NCBI GenBank assembly: GCA_023418505.1
Contig: JAEZZR010000002.1
Span: forward strand, 1 to 64,000
Length of the DNA stretch: 64,000 nucleotides
DNA from: Actinomycetes bacterium
GTDB lineage: Bacteria > Actinomycetota > Actinomycetes > Mycobacteriales > Mycobacteriaceae
Reading direction: 5' to 3'
Shown here: positions 1 to 9,057 of the stretch, in pieces
Layout of the letters: the number at the start of each line of letters is the position of its first letter
Numbering within the stretch: the first letter of the stretch is position 1
Notes under the pieces: generated by a model
Told to the model about the DNA's origin: nothing
The model's database searches: none
What the model saw: the letters and a program-made list of their open reading frames with translations, nothing else
Program-made: the position numbers and the translations under genes

Positions 1-341
1 AGCCATAAAAGTTGTGCAAAATGCACCTTCGGTGGTGCGCAAACGCACAATGATTTCGCGTTATGAGGCCATCGCGGCGTGCATGACTGTGCATTGCGCA
101 CCAAGCTGCAGGTAGAAGCGATTTTCAGACTATGCCCAATTCGCATTGCAAAAGGGGAGAACCGCCACCGGTCTAATACGTCACTGTGACGCAATACCAA
201 CAGGGGCTCGGTCTAGACGGGATGGCAATCCTACTTTAAATCGTTGATTAACGAATTTGCTTACCCAGAACCTCTGTTAGATTTTCAACCCACCTAGATA
301 AAATGAATCCCCTAGATAAATCCACCCAGATATCACTCCAG

Positions 342-370
342 CACAACCGATCCACAACCGATCCACAACC
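342..370. repeat. 11-bp tandem repeat, 2.6 copies
   Basis: The unit CACAACCGATC is present twice without change, followed by a partial third copy CACAACC. It lies just left of the terminator of the BI-1 gene and is one of several short tandem duplications at gene ends in this window. Confidence 0.85.
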
Positions 371-395
371 ATAAAAAAACGACCCATACGGGTCG
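371..395 (-). terminator. Rho-independent terminator of the BI-1 gene
   Basis: On the minus strand a 6-bp stem (CGACCC/GGGTCG, 4-nt loop, 380-395) is followed by seven U residues (373-379). It lies about 135 bp downstream of the stop codon of the BI-1 gene. Confidence 0.8.
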
Positions 396-530
396 CATTC
401 GGGAATCAAACGAAACTGAGTGCCGAATCTAGGCCACTAGATCCCGGCCGGATCAACAATGATCTAAGAGCCTCAGTAGTGGCCGGGGCTGAACCCAATT
501 GAATTCCAACCCCAGCCAAAGTTCAAAGCA

Positions 531-1391
531 CTAATCCCGATTGAAGTAAGCCAGCAGGCGCAGGATTTCGATGTACAGCCAGACCAAGGTCACTGCCAGG
601 CCAAGGGCAATACCCCAAGCGTAGTTTGCTGGAGCGCCAGCGCGAACGAGGCGATCAGCCTGGTCGAAGTCCAGAAGGAAGCTAAACGCAGCTAGGCCGA
701 TGCAGACCAAGGAGAAGATGATTGCAAGCGGGCCGCCGTCACGCAGTGGAGAGTTGCCAGTAAACAGAGCCAGCAGCAGGTTACCTACGGCCAGTACGAG
801 TACGCCGATCAAAGCAGCGGTCATGAAGCGGGTGAACTTCGGGGTAACGCGAATCGCACCCGACTTGTAGACCCACAACATACCGGCGAAGACACCGATG
901 GTTGCCAACACCGCCTGGCCAATAATGACTCCGGCGTTTTCGCCACCAACCATCATGTCGGCAAACATGAAGCTAATGCCACCGACGAATAGACCTTCAA
1001 GCGCCGCGTAGGTCAGGGTAACTGCCTTCGAATCAAACTTCTTGCCGAAGCTGTAAACCAGCACGGTGATCAGACCACCGATTGCGCCAACCATCGCTAG
1101 CATCATTGCAAGGCTCGGATTGCCGCCCACCGTTGCAATCGCATAGTTGATCGCTGCGGTAGCGACGATCACGGCTAGGGTGATGCCGGTTTTGCTTACG
1201 ACGTCGTCCACCGTCATCGGACGCTGGTCATGGCCACTTGGCGCCTGAACATCGTCCATTGCACCGTAAGCCATGCCCTGCTGCATCGTCTGGGAGTAGC
1301 CGCCCTGTGGGTAGCCACCGCGTTGGCGGTCTTCGCCACGCTCGACGGTCTGCGTCAAGGAACTAAAAGCTGGATTCGAACTTGCACGCAC
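531..1391 (-). CDS. Bax inhibitor-1/YccA family membrane protein
   Basis: 286 aa. The start MRASSNPAF is typical of the actinobacterial branch of this family. About 70 residues of Gly/Gln-rich soluble N-terminus (GGYPQGGYSQ) precede roughly seven hydrophobic segments from residue 72 to the end, closing with WLYIEILRLLAYFNRD, a characteristic C-terminus for the family. Characterised BI-1/YccA members are integral membrane proteins linked to pH-dependent calcium leak or protease modulation; the role in Corynebacterium is not established. It is monocistronic, divergent from the aldehyde dehydrogenase gene and followed by its own terminator. Family assignment is firm; function is not. Confidence 0.9.
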   Translation of the reverse strand: MRASSNPAFSSLTQTVERGEDRQRGGYPQGGYSQTMQQGMAYGAMDDVQAPSGHDQRPMTVDDVVSKTGITLAVIVATAAINYAIATVGGNPSLAMMLAMVGAIGGLITVLVYSFGKKFDSKAVTLTYAALEGLFVGGISFMFADMMVGGENAGVIIGQAVLATIGVFAGMLWVYKSGAIRVTPKFTRFMTAALIGVLVLAVGNLLLALFTGNSPLRDGGPLAIIFSLVCIGLAAFSFLLDFDQADRLVRAGAPANYAWGIALGLAVTLVWLYIEILRLLAYFNRD

Positions 1392-1490
1392 GTGAAGTCA
1401 CAGCCTTTCCGAAAATCTCTTTTAATAACACTGTCATTTTTCCCAACGAGTATCCCCTAAATATTGTTCCCAGGCATTCCAGAAAATGGT

Positions 1491-1496
1491 TAGGAT
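1491..1496 (+). promoter_or_regulatory. -10 element of a likely leaderless transcript (gabD2)
   Basis: TAGGAT ends six bases before the ATG at 1503, so transcription would begin at the A of the start codon. No Shine-Dalgarno is visible. This arrangement is common in corynebacteria; the start site is inferred. Confidence 0.55.
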
Positions 1497-1502
1497 AGCG
1501 CC

Positions 1503-3170
1503 ATGAGCAATACTGATCTGGAAACAAAAACTATTACCGGCACTGAGCCAGGAACTGATCTCGACACCGCGCCAAACGACGCACCTAGCCTCAACTTTTA
1601 CAACCCGCTGACCGAGGAGCTCCAGCGCCGGCTGCTGAACTTCGCGAGCGTCGACACAACCGCCGCCGACACAACCGTCGCCAACACAACCAAAGCCGCC
1701 GCTATCCACGCCCCCTTCACCGGCGAACTGTTAGCGAAAATCCCGGTGGGCACTGCCGACGACGTCTCCCGCGCTTTCGCCACCGCCCGCGCCGCACAGG
1801 CCGACTGGGCTAATACCAACGCCGATGATCGCGGCGAGGTGTTTAGGCGTTTCCATGACTTGTTGCTTACTCATCAGAAGCAGATGCTCGACATTATTCA
1901 GGCGGAGACCGGGAAGAACCGCGCTAGTGCCTTCGAGGAGTTGATGCATACGGCCATCACTGCTCGTTATTACGGGAATCAAGGCGCGCAGATGCTGAAG
2001 CCGAGGAAGACGGCCGGCGCGTTACCCGTCGTTAGCCAAACTCAAGTGCACCACCATCCGAAAGGCGTGGTGGGTGTGATTGCGCCGTGGAATTATCCGC
2101 TTACCTTGTCGGTTTCTGATGCGGTGGCGGCGCTGATGGCGGGGAATGCAGTGGTGTTGAAGCCGGATTCGTCGACGCCGTTTACCGCACTGTACGCCGT
2201 GGAGCTGCTGCATCGTGCGGGGTTGCCGCGGGAGGTGTTCCAGGTGGTGCCGGGCTCGGGTTCGGTGGTGGGCCAGGCGATTGTGGGGCAGGCGGATTAT
2301 TTGATGTTTACGGGGTCGTCGGCGACGGGTAAGAAGTTGGCGGCGCAGTGTGGCGAGCGTCTGATTGGTTTTTCGGCGGAGCTAGGTGGCAAGAATCCGA
2401 TGGTTGTGGCCGATGATGCGGATCTGGACGCCGCCGTTGAGGGCGCGCGCATCGCCTGTTTCACGAACTCCGGCCACCTGTGCGTGTCCATCGAGCGCGT
2501 GTACGTGCACGAGCGCATTTACGACGAGTTCGTTGCCGCGTTCGTTGATCGGACCCGCGCGATGAGTATTGGCGCTGGCTACGACTGGGACGTTGAGATG
2601 GGCTGCTTGCAGTCGCAGGGGCAATTCGACACTGTGGTGGAGATGGTTCAGGAAGCTGTCGACGCGGGGGCAACTGTTTTGGCTGGTGGGCGGGCTCGTC
2701 CCGATTTAGGCCCGCTGTTCTATGAGCCCACTATTTTGGCTGATGTACCGGCGGGAGTGCGGTTGCTCACTGAAGAGGTGTTTGGGCCAGTAGTAGTAAT
2801 CCACAAGGTGAGCTCCGTATATGAAGGTATCGCCGAGGCCAATAATTCCCGTTATGGGTTGAATGCGTCGTTGTGGACTGCGCCACGACGGGCGAAGGAG
2901 CTGGCACCGCTAATTGAGGCTGGTTCGGTGAATGTCAATGATGGTTTCGCTGCTACCTTCGCTTCGGTAACCGCTCCGATGGGTGGCTTTAAGGAATCGG
3001 GTGTCGGACGCCGGCAAGCTGCGGAAGGTCTGCTGAAGTACACCGACTCTCAGACAATCACTGTGCAGCGGATTACTCCGCTATCGGTTCCGGCGTTGCC
3101 ACGGGAGACCTACGCCAAAGTATTCACCACCGCGCTGAAGCTGGGGAAGAAATTCGGGATTTTGCCATAA
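1503..3170 (+). CDS. gabD2: Succinate-semialdehyde dehydrogenase (GabD2 type)
   Basis: 555 aa. Oxidises succinate semialdehyde to succinate with NAD(P)+, linking GABA or 2-oxoglutarate-derived semialdehyde to the TCA cycle. It is an aldehyde dehydrogenase superfamily member: APWNYPL substrate/cofactor segment, VLKPDSSTPF, FTGSSATGK, general-base Glu293 in AELGGKNP and catalytic Cys327 in NSGHLCVSIER; NSG-LCVSIER is characteristic of actinobacterial GabD2. The C-terminal PMGGFKESGVGRR motif is present. The N-terminus is about 50 residues longer than usual and contains a 15-bp tandem repeat encoding DTTAA-DTTVA-NTTKA (1653-1697). The gene stands alone, divergent from the BI-1 gene. Substrate is inferred from family resemblance. 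Confidence 0.88.
   Translation: MSNTDLETKTITGTEPGTDLDTAPNDAPSLNFYNPLTEELQRRLLNFASVDTTAADTTVANTTKAAAIHAPFTGELLAKIPVGTADDVSRAFATARAAQADWANTNADDRGEVFRRFHDLLLTHQKQMLDIIQAETGKNRASAFEELMHTAITARYYGNQGAQMLKPRKTAGALPVVSQTQVHHHPKGVVGVIAPWNYPLTLSVSDAVAALMAGNAVVLKPDSSTPFTALYAVELLHRAGLPREVFQVVPGSGSVVGQAIVGQADYLMFTGSSATGKKLAAQCGERLIGFSAELGGKNPMVVADDADLDAAVEGARIACFTNSGHLCVSIERVYVHERIYDEFVAAFVDRTRAMSIGAGYDWDVEMGCLQSQGQFDTVVEMVQEAVDAGATVLAGGRARPDLGPLFYEPTILADVPAGVRLLTEEVFGPVVVIHKVSSVYEGIAEANNSRYGLNASLWTAPRRAKELAPLIEAGSVNVNDGFAATFASVTAPMGGFKESGVGRRQAAEGLLKYTDSQTITVQRITPLSVPALPRETYAKVFTTALKLGKKFGILP
1653..1697 (+). repeat. 15-bp tandem repeat inside gabD2, 3 copies
   Basis: Units 1653-1667, 1668-1682 and 1683-1697 differ at a few positions (consensus GACACAACCGYCGCC). 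The 15-bp period keeps the reading frame and encodes five-residue repeats in the N-terminal extension, before the conserved catalytic fold. Confidence 0.9.
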
Positions 3171-3175
3171 GCGTG

Positions 3176-3211
3176 GTGCCTTAAGCCGGGTGCCTTAAGC
3201 GTGCCTCAAGC
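3176..3211. repeat. 11-bp repeat after gabD2, 3 copies
   Basis: GTGCCTTAAGC occurs at 3176-3186 and 3190-3200, and GTGCCTCAAGC at 3201-3211, starting six bases after the gabD2 stop. No terminator hairpin with a T-run is seen here. Confidence 0.85.
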
Positions 3212-3239
3212 ACTTTCCCACCCAGCTAAGCCAAAATAT

Positions 3240-3359
3240 ATGTTTATGGATGCAGATATCATTTACCAGATCGTCACTGATCCCGGCTTCGCATTGGGCT
3301 ACTTCGGTGCCATGGTCAACCACATCGAACAGGTGATCGGTGCTGCCTTCGGCATCTGA
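3240..3359 (+). CDS. Tiny hydrophobic protein, overlapping the hydrolase start
   Basis: 39 aa from ATG 3240, or 37 aa from the in-frame ATG 3246 (MDADIIYQIV...); a GTG at 3201 would give 52 aa. The product is hydrophobic/amphipathic without a signal peptide (FALGYFGAMV, IEQVIGAAFGI) and ends at TGA 3357-3359, 20 nt inside the next gene. No clear Shine-Dalgarno is visible. Size, lack of a signal peptide and composition recall the very small corynebacterial channel-formers PorA/PorH, but no sequence match can be claimed; it could equally be a small membrane partner of the hydrolase or a chance ORF. Confidence 0.4.
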   Translation: MFMDADIIYQIVTDPGFALGYFGAMVNHIEQVIGAAFGI

Positions 3360-5229
3360 AGCTCCGGCATCTGAAGCTGCAGCATCTGAAGGCAGCCAGG
3401 CATTGGGGAAGCCAAAGAGCACCGGGAAGCCAAACAGCGCCGGGAAAGCACGCCTGTCTGATTCCCGCGTGGCTTCCACGGCTGCGTCCGTATTCGCGGA
3501 TCTGTCCAAGCAGCCCGCACGCTTGCTGGATAGCTACAGCGTGTGGGGCTTGAGCATCCTCGTACTGTTCTTGGCTGCGGCCTACACCCCATCCCTGCTG
3601 CCGCGTACCTGGTTTTACCAGGGCTTAGTTGGCGGTATTACGGCCAACATCGGCTATTGCGTGGGCATTGTGCTGGGCAAGTTGGTGTCGGTGGTGTCGC
3701 GCTTTATCGACCGCCGCTGGGGCAAGAAGCTGCCCGATTTCTTCGACGACGACCGCAAACGCTGGATCGACCTCGGCGCGATCATCATGCTCACGATCGC
3801 AGTATGCGCGATTGTTGCTGGTTCGGTGTCCTGGCAACGCGATCAAGCTTTGCAGATGGGCATGAATGCTCCTGGGCCGATGCACTATCTGTATTCGGCC
3901 ACGATGTCTGTGATTGTTTGCTTCGGTTTGATTTGGGCTTGGCGCGGGTTGGATCTTTGGACAGACCGTATGGCCGAAACTCTCCAGGATTGGGGCATGA
4001 AGTCCTACCGCGCTACTACGGCCGCCAACCTCTTGGCAGTAGTTGTGGTGTTTTTGGCAGCCGTGGTGTTGCTGCCGCAGGCAGGTTTCACGTTGATGGA
4101 GCGTCAGGCCGTCGAACGCAACCAGACATACCGCGAGGATATCCATCCGCCCGAGACCCCGATGCGCGCCGCAGGCCCTGGCAGCGAGATCTCGTGGGAT
4201 GGCTTGGGTTACGAGGGCTCGCGTTTCATCGCGGATGGTTTCACCCAGCAGCAGCTCGAACAGGTCACAGGCCGTCCCGCCCAGGATCCCATCCGCCTCT
4301 ACGCTGGCGTGGGTAATGGCGATACGATGGCTGATCGCATCCACGCCCTAATCCGCGAGCTCAACCGCACGGATGCCGCTTCCCGCAAGGCGCTGATGGT
4401 GATGCCCGTAACGGGTACCGGGTGGGCTAATCCAGTTGCGGCCCAGGCATTTGAGTTGCTTTACGACGGAGATACTGCCATCGCCTCCGCGCAGTTCGGT
4501 GTATTGCCGTCGGGAGCTGTGTTCTTAACTGGTAGTGATTCGCCGTCGGTCGCTGGCCGCGACTTGGTAACAGCCGTGGCAACTTGGTGGTCGCGCCTGC
4601 CGGAAGATAACCGCCCCGAGCTGTACATCTATGGTGAATCCTTGGGCACCGTGGGCGTCGAAGCTGCCTTGGAAATGCTCAACGTGTTGAACATCGTGCC
4701 CGATGGGGTGTTGATGGTGGGGCCGCCTCGGTCGAATAAAATTCACCGCGAACTCACCGAAGAACGCGACCCCGGCAGCCCCGAATACCAACCCGTGGTG
4801 GAGCAACACCCAGAGGTAAAGTTCGCAGCCACCGGGCGCCAAGCCTTGGCGTTAGGCATGGATCAGCAGTGGCAACACCGCGTGTTGTACCTGCAGCACG
4901 CTACGGATCCCGTGACCTGGTGGGAACCAAACCTCATGTTTGGCCGCCCCGATTGGCTGGTCGAACCAGCCGGTCCGGCACGCAGTTCGGCGATGGCGTG
5001 GTATCCGTTTATTACTTTCTGGCAAGTCTCCGCTGATCTTGGTGGTGCTGGCGATGTGCCCGATGGCTATGGGCACAATTACGCCTCGGAATTGTTAGAT
5101 GCGTGGATTACGGTGACGGATTATGCGCTGCTCAACACCGCTCACCTGGATTTATTGCGACATCAGCTCGATGAAATTCTGTCGCATCAAGGCCCGGAAA
5201 AGGGCCACATCTCGCACGTGGAAAATTAA
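3340..5229 (+). CDS. Membrane-anchored alpha/beta-hydrolase (Abhydrolase_9 type)
   Basis: 629 aa from GTG 3340, the first start after an in-frame TGA at 3334-3336. A low-complexity N-terminus of about 45 residues is built of tandem repeats. Four membrane segments follow (about residues 68-85, 90-112, 145-167 and 185-202, with another hydrophobic run near 230-247). The C-terminal half is a hydrolase domain with nucleophile elbow YGESLGTVG and a candidate His in the C-terminal GYGHNYASE. The architecture fits the actinobacterial Abhydrolase_9 family (N-terminal membrane domain plus catalytic domain), whose substrate is unknown. It may be translationally coupled to the tiny ORF it overlaps. A later GTG start would remove the repeat-built leader. 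Confidence 0.8.
   Translation: MLPSASEAPASEAAASEGSQALGKPKSTGKPNSAGKARLSDSRVASTAASVFADLSKQPARLLDSYSVWGLSILVLFLAAAYTPSLLPRTWFYQGLVGGITANIGYCVGIVLGKLVSVVSRFIDRRWGKKLPDFFDDDRKRWIDLGAIIMLTIAVCAIVAGSVSWQRDQALQMGMNAPGPMHYLYSATMSVIVCFGLIWAWRGLDLWTDRMAETLQDWGMKSYRATTAANLLAVVVVFLAAVVLLPQAGFTLMERQAVERNQTYREDIHPPETPMRAAGPGSEISWDGLGYEGSRFIADGFTQQQLEQVTGRPAQDPIRLYAGVGNGDTMADRIHALIRELNRTDAASRKALMVMPVTGTGWANPVAAQAFELLYDGDTAIASAQFGVLPSGAVFLTGSDSPSVAGRDLVTAVATWWSRLPEDNRPELYIYGESLGTVGVEAALEMLNVLNIVPDGVLMVGPPRSNKIHRELTEERDPGSPEYQPVVEQHPEVKFAATGRQALALGMDQQWQHRVLYLQHATDPVTWWEPNLMFGRPDWLVEPAGPARSSAMAWYPFITFWQVSADLGGAGDVPDGYGHNYASELLDAWITVTDYALLNTAHLDLLRHQLDEILSHQGPEKGHISHVEN
3352..3450 (+). repeat. Two tandem repeat arrays at the hydrolase N-terminus
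   Basis: 15-bp units at 3352-3366, 3367-3381 and 3382-3396 (GCATCTGAAGCTSCR type) are followed by 18-bp units at 3406-3423 and 3424-3441 with a partial third copy (GGGAAGCCAAASAGCRCC). They encode SEA-rich then GKPxS repeats. Periods divisible by three keep the frame. Confidence 0.9.
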
Positions 5230-5259
5230 ATTCCACGGCAGCGTTCAATAAAAAAAGTG

Positions 5260-5333
5260 TGCCCCCAGTCGGACTCGAACCGACACTGGATGGATTTTAA
5301 GTCCACTGCCTCTGCCAATTGGGCTATAGGGGC
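5260..5333 (-). tRNA. tRNA-Leu (anticodon UAA), short variable loop
   Basis: 74 nt. Acceptor GCCCCTA pairs with TGGGGGC, discriminator A, CCA not encoded. The anticodon stem GTGGA/TCCAT encloses CTTAAAA, giving anticodon UAA. T-arm GTCGG-TTCGAGT-CCGAC. The variable region between the anticodon and T stems is only about five bases, unlike the long arm of classical tRNA-Leu. It lies downstream of ppx on the same strand. Confidence 0.85.
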
Positions 5334-5365
5334 GTGCGCGTCACTTGTGCGAAGCGCACGATGTA

Positions 5366-6343
5366 TTAATTTACTTCTCCAGCCTCGGCATCGTCAATTA
5401 GGCCGGCAACGATGCCGTCGAGGATGTCTTTTTCGCTGATCACAAACTGATCGGTGCCTGTGGTTTCGAATAAATCCATCAGGCCGTCAACCACGAGCAC
5501 TCCGCCGGCGAAGACGTCCGCCCGCCCAGGGTGCATTACGGGGTTGGCAGCCAAAGTTTGCGCGTCGGCAGCTACTACTGCGTTGTTCAGCGGGCGCAGT
5601 GCGTTGAACCGCAACCGGGAGCCATGGATCGCCGCAGGATCGTAGCTTTCCAGACCCTGCGCCAACGCCGACAGCGTGGTGAAGGTCCCAGCGCAACCCA
5701 CGACGGTGTGTGCCTCCGCGACGTCGACCGCCTGGCGCACCCGATCCATGTGGTAGGCGACGAACTCGCGCGCATCGGAGATCTCGTGCGGAGAAGCTGG
5801 CGACGAGTGCAGGAAACGCTCCGTAATCCGCACGCTACCCAGTGGCACAGACAGCGAACCGCGCACGTTGCCAGCGTGATCGCCCACGATGACCTCCGTG
5901 GAGCCACCTCCCACATCAATCACGCAGAACGGTTCCTGATCCGCGGGCAGATCATCGATTGCGCCGCGGAAGCTCAAAGCAGCCTCCTGCTGGCCGGTAA
6001 TCACCTCGGCTTGGGTGTCCCAGGGGGCGAGCAGTTCGCGGGTCATCTCGAAGAATTCCTCGCGGTTGCTAGCGTCCCGCGTTGCCGAGGTTGCCACCAT
6101 CCGCACCGCAGCCACGCGCTCGAGCTTCATCAGCTCCACGTAACGCTCCAAGGCTGCGCGGACGCGAGCCAACGCGTCGCTAGCTAAAGTACCCGTAGCA
6201 TCTACGCCCTGGCCGAGGCGCACGATCTCCATGAGGCGGTGGAGCTCCGTGACCTCTACTACCCCATCGTGGTAGCGCGCGTCGGCGATCAGCAGACGAA
6301 TCGAGTTGGTACCGCAATCAACGGCGGCAAAGCGGCGACTCAC
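5366..6343 (-). CDS. ppx: Exopolyphosphatase (Ppx/GppA family)
   Basis: 325 aa. Hydrolyses inorganic polyphosphate (or pppGpp) in the cytoplasm. ASKHA-fold motifs are visible: phosphate-1 VDCGTNSIRLLI near the N-terminus, DVGGGSTEVIVGD around residues 145-155, and GCAGTFTTLSAL near 215. The length matches the short actinobacterial form without the C-terminal HD domain. It overlaps the upstream DUF501 gene by 4 bp, suggesting translational coupling in the eno-ftsB-DUF501-ppx cluster conserved in corynebacteria. Functionally it opposes polyphosphate build-up, while a ppk2 gene lies elsewhere in this window. Polyphosphate versus pppGpp preference cannot be told from sequence. Confidence 0.9.
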   Translation of the reverse strand: MSRRFAAVDCGTNSIRLLIADARYHDGVVEVTELHRLMEIVRLGQGVDATGTLASDALARVRAALERYVELMKLERVAAVRMVATSATRDASNREEFFEMTRELLAPWDTQAEVITGQQEAALSFRGAIDDLPADQEPFCVIDVGGGSTEVIVGDHAGNVRGSLSVPLGSVRITERFLHSSPASPHEISDAREFVAYHMDRVRQAVDVAEAHTVVGCAGTFTTLSALAQGLESYDPAAIHGSRLRFNALRPLNNAVVAADAQTLAANPVMHPGRADVFAGGVLVVDGLMDLFETTGTDQFVISEKDILDGIVAGLIDDAEAGEVN

Positions 6344-6897
6344 TGGCGGCTCACCCCGGCTTCCTCGCGTGAGATGCCCAGCTCAGCGGCGGTAGGCCAG
6401 TCCGCAGGAATCGCGGTGCCACGCAACTGCGTGCCTTCGCAGGCCAACGCCACGGCTTCGGTACCTAGCCGGAAATGTTGCGGCCCTTCTGCCAGTGCAT
6501 ATGCGATCAACACGTGCAGGCATTTCACGCGATCGGGCATCCCACCACCAGAAAAATCGGTGCCCAGGTCTTCCAATTCGTTGCGCTTTGCCAGATAGTG
6601 CTCGTGGGCGTTGCGGTAATCGGCGGCTAGCTCGGGATCTTGCGTGAGGCGCTGGCTCATCCACTTCATCACACCATCGACTTCCAGGCGGGAGGCCTCG
6701 GCGGTCAGGCGCGGATCCGTTAGGTAATACAGCGTTGGGAAGGGCGTGCCATCGTCTAGCTTCGGCTGGGTGGTCACCACACCAGGCGCCCCATCAGGGC
6801 ATCGATATGGCACGGCAACTACCCCACGCGGGGTGCGTCCCAGTTGCTGGGTAATTGCCTGGATGTCGGCGTCGCTGACGTGTGGCTGATCCGTCAT
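6340..6897 (-). CDS. DUF501 domain-containing protein
   Basis: 185 aa. The domain spans most of the protein, with RGVVAVPYRCPDGAPGVV, PTLYYLTDP, SRLEVDGVMKWM and GGMPDRVKCLHVLIAYALAEG, all typical of DUF501. The conserved Cys residues and the DRVKCLH segment suggest a catalytic or metal-binding role, but none has been shown. It sits between ftsB and ppx, overlapping ppx by 4 bp; this neighbourhood is strongly conserved in actinobacteria. Family is certain, function unknown. Confidence 0.9.
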   Translation of the reverse strand: MTDQPHVSDADIQAITQQLGRTPRGVVAVPYRCPDGAPGVVTTQPKLDDGTPFPTLYYLTDPRLTAEASRLEVDGVMKWMSQRLTQDPELAADYRNAHEHYLAKRNELEDLGTDFSGGGMPDRVKCLHVLIAYALAEGPQHFRLGTEAVALACEGTQLRGTAIPADWPTAAELGISREEAGVSRQ

Positions 6898-6984
6898 TTA
6901 CAGTCCTTTACAACAGCTGTTCACGTGCCTTCGGGTTAAAGCACTTGAAAATGGGGAAAGTTGGTTGCTTGAGTAATCTGGGTT

Positions 6985-7521
6985 TTAATTCGCTTCTGGT
7001 ACTTCTTCGGTAGGTACCGTAGGCAGGCGGTCTGGGCTAGTTGCTTCACGACGCCCTTCGTTGTCCTGCGCTGGAAGCTCGGGAGGGGTAGAAATCGAGG
7101 ACCACAATTGCTCGTACCAACTGCCACCGGGCACCTCGACGTCTTCGACAGGTTCGTCGGTGGTTTGCGCTCCAGAGATCGCAGGGTCAATCAAGCGGAA
7201 TGGAGTTTCGCCTTCTTCCACCAAGCCTAGGATCGCGCGGGCGCGTTCTTCTTGATAAGCAGGATCGTCCAGGCGTTCTTTTTCCGCTTCAAGTTCAGCA
7301 ATGCGCTGGCGTTGCACTTCATTGTGTGCGTTAATTTCGGCCAGCTCTGCCCTGCCGGAAACGTAAGTGCGCAGCGGCACTACCAGCGTTAATGCTAAGA
7401 AAACTACCAGTACTGCTAACACCAGCGTGTACCGCTGCCCTAGCCCACTGCGCGCAGGGGCAGCTGAGCTTCGCGACGAAGCTGCGCTGTTTAAGCGCCT
7501 AGAGTTACCGGCAGATTTCAT
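6985..7521 (-). CDS. ftsB: Septum formation initiator FtsB/DivIC family protein
   Basis: 178 aa. A basic cytoplasmic N-terminus is followed by one membrane helix (about residues 29-48, LVLAVLVVFLALTLVV) and a coiled coil (LAEINAHNEVQRQRIAELEAEK) and then an extracellular tail, the bitopic layout of FtsB/DivIC. These proteins join FtsL and FtsQ in the divisome. The family's conserved DPAYQEERAR...L turn follows the coil. The Pro/Glu-rich C-terminal tail is longer than in E. coli FtsB. The gene follows eno on the same strand, with an intervening terminator. A TACCAT box lies 8 nt before the ATG. Confidence 0.88.
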   Translation of the reverse strand: MKSAGNSRRLNSAASSRSSAAPARSGLGQRYTLVLAVLVVFLALTLVVPLRTYVSGRAELAEINAHNEVQRQRIAELEAEKERLDDPAYQEERARAILGLVEEGETPFRLIDPAISGAQTTDEPVEDVEVPGGSWYEQLWSSISTPPELPAQDNEGRREATSPDRLPTVPTEEVPEAN

Positions 7522-7544
7522 AACTCCATATGGTAGCGCACTGT

Positions 7545-7590
7545 GCGGATTAAAACGCCTAGCGGATTAAACGGCCGCGCGGATAAATCG
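7545..7590. repeat. Imperfect 16-17-bp repeat between eno and ftsB
   Basis: Three decaying copies of a GCGGATTAAACGGC-like unit begin at 7545, 7562 and about 7578. They lie in the short spacer between the ftsB start and the eno terminator. Confidence 0.6.
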
Positions 7591-7600
7591 GACGGAGAAT

Positions 7601-7655
7601 AAAAAAGCCGCCACCAGAAAAGAAACTAAGTCCGAAGTCTCTTTTCCGTGGCGGC
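7601..7655 (-). terminator. Rho-independent terminator of eno
   Basis: Read on the minus strand, an 8-bp perfect outer stem (GCCGCCAC/GTGGCGGC, 7607-7614 with 7648-7655) is extended inward by a nearly perfect A/T-rich stem and followed by six U residues (7601-7606). It separates eno from ftsB. Confidence 0.9.
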
Positions 7656-7688
7656 GTGGGCGTTAGTTTAAGCCCTAAGCCCTAGTGC

Positions 7689-8966
<1,278 letters not shown>

Positions 8967-9057
8967 TTACCTTTCCGCCAGAACTTTTCCGGCCAACAAC
9001 TTCGATTGTTCCATGTTTTCGAAGCCAGCGCCGATATGATCTTGGCCACCTACGGCT

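Larger units (their letters stand above)
1..530. other. Non-coding stretch at the left edge
   Basis: No convincing gene is visible. The left part is AT-rich with short repeats, including two copies of CCTAGATAAA near 293-320 and an 11-bp tandem repeat at 342-370. A terminator for the minus-strand gene to the right sits at 371-395. A gene upstream of the window may end or begin beyond the edge. Confidence 0.6.
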
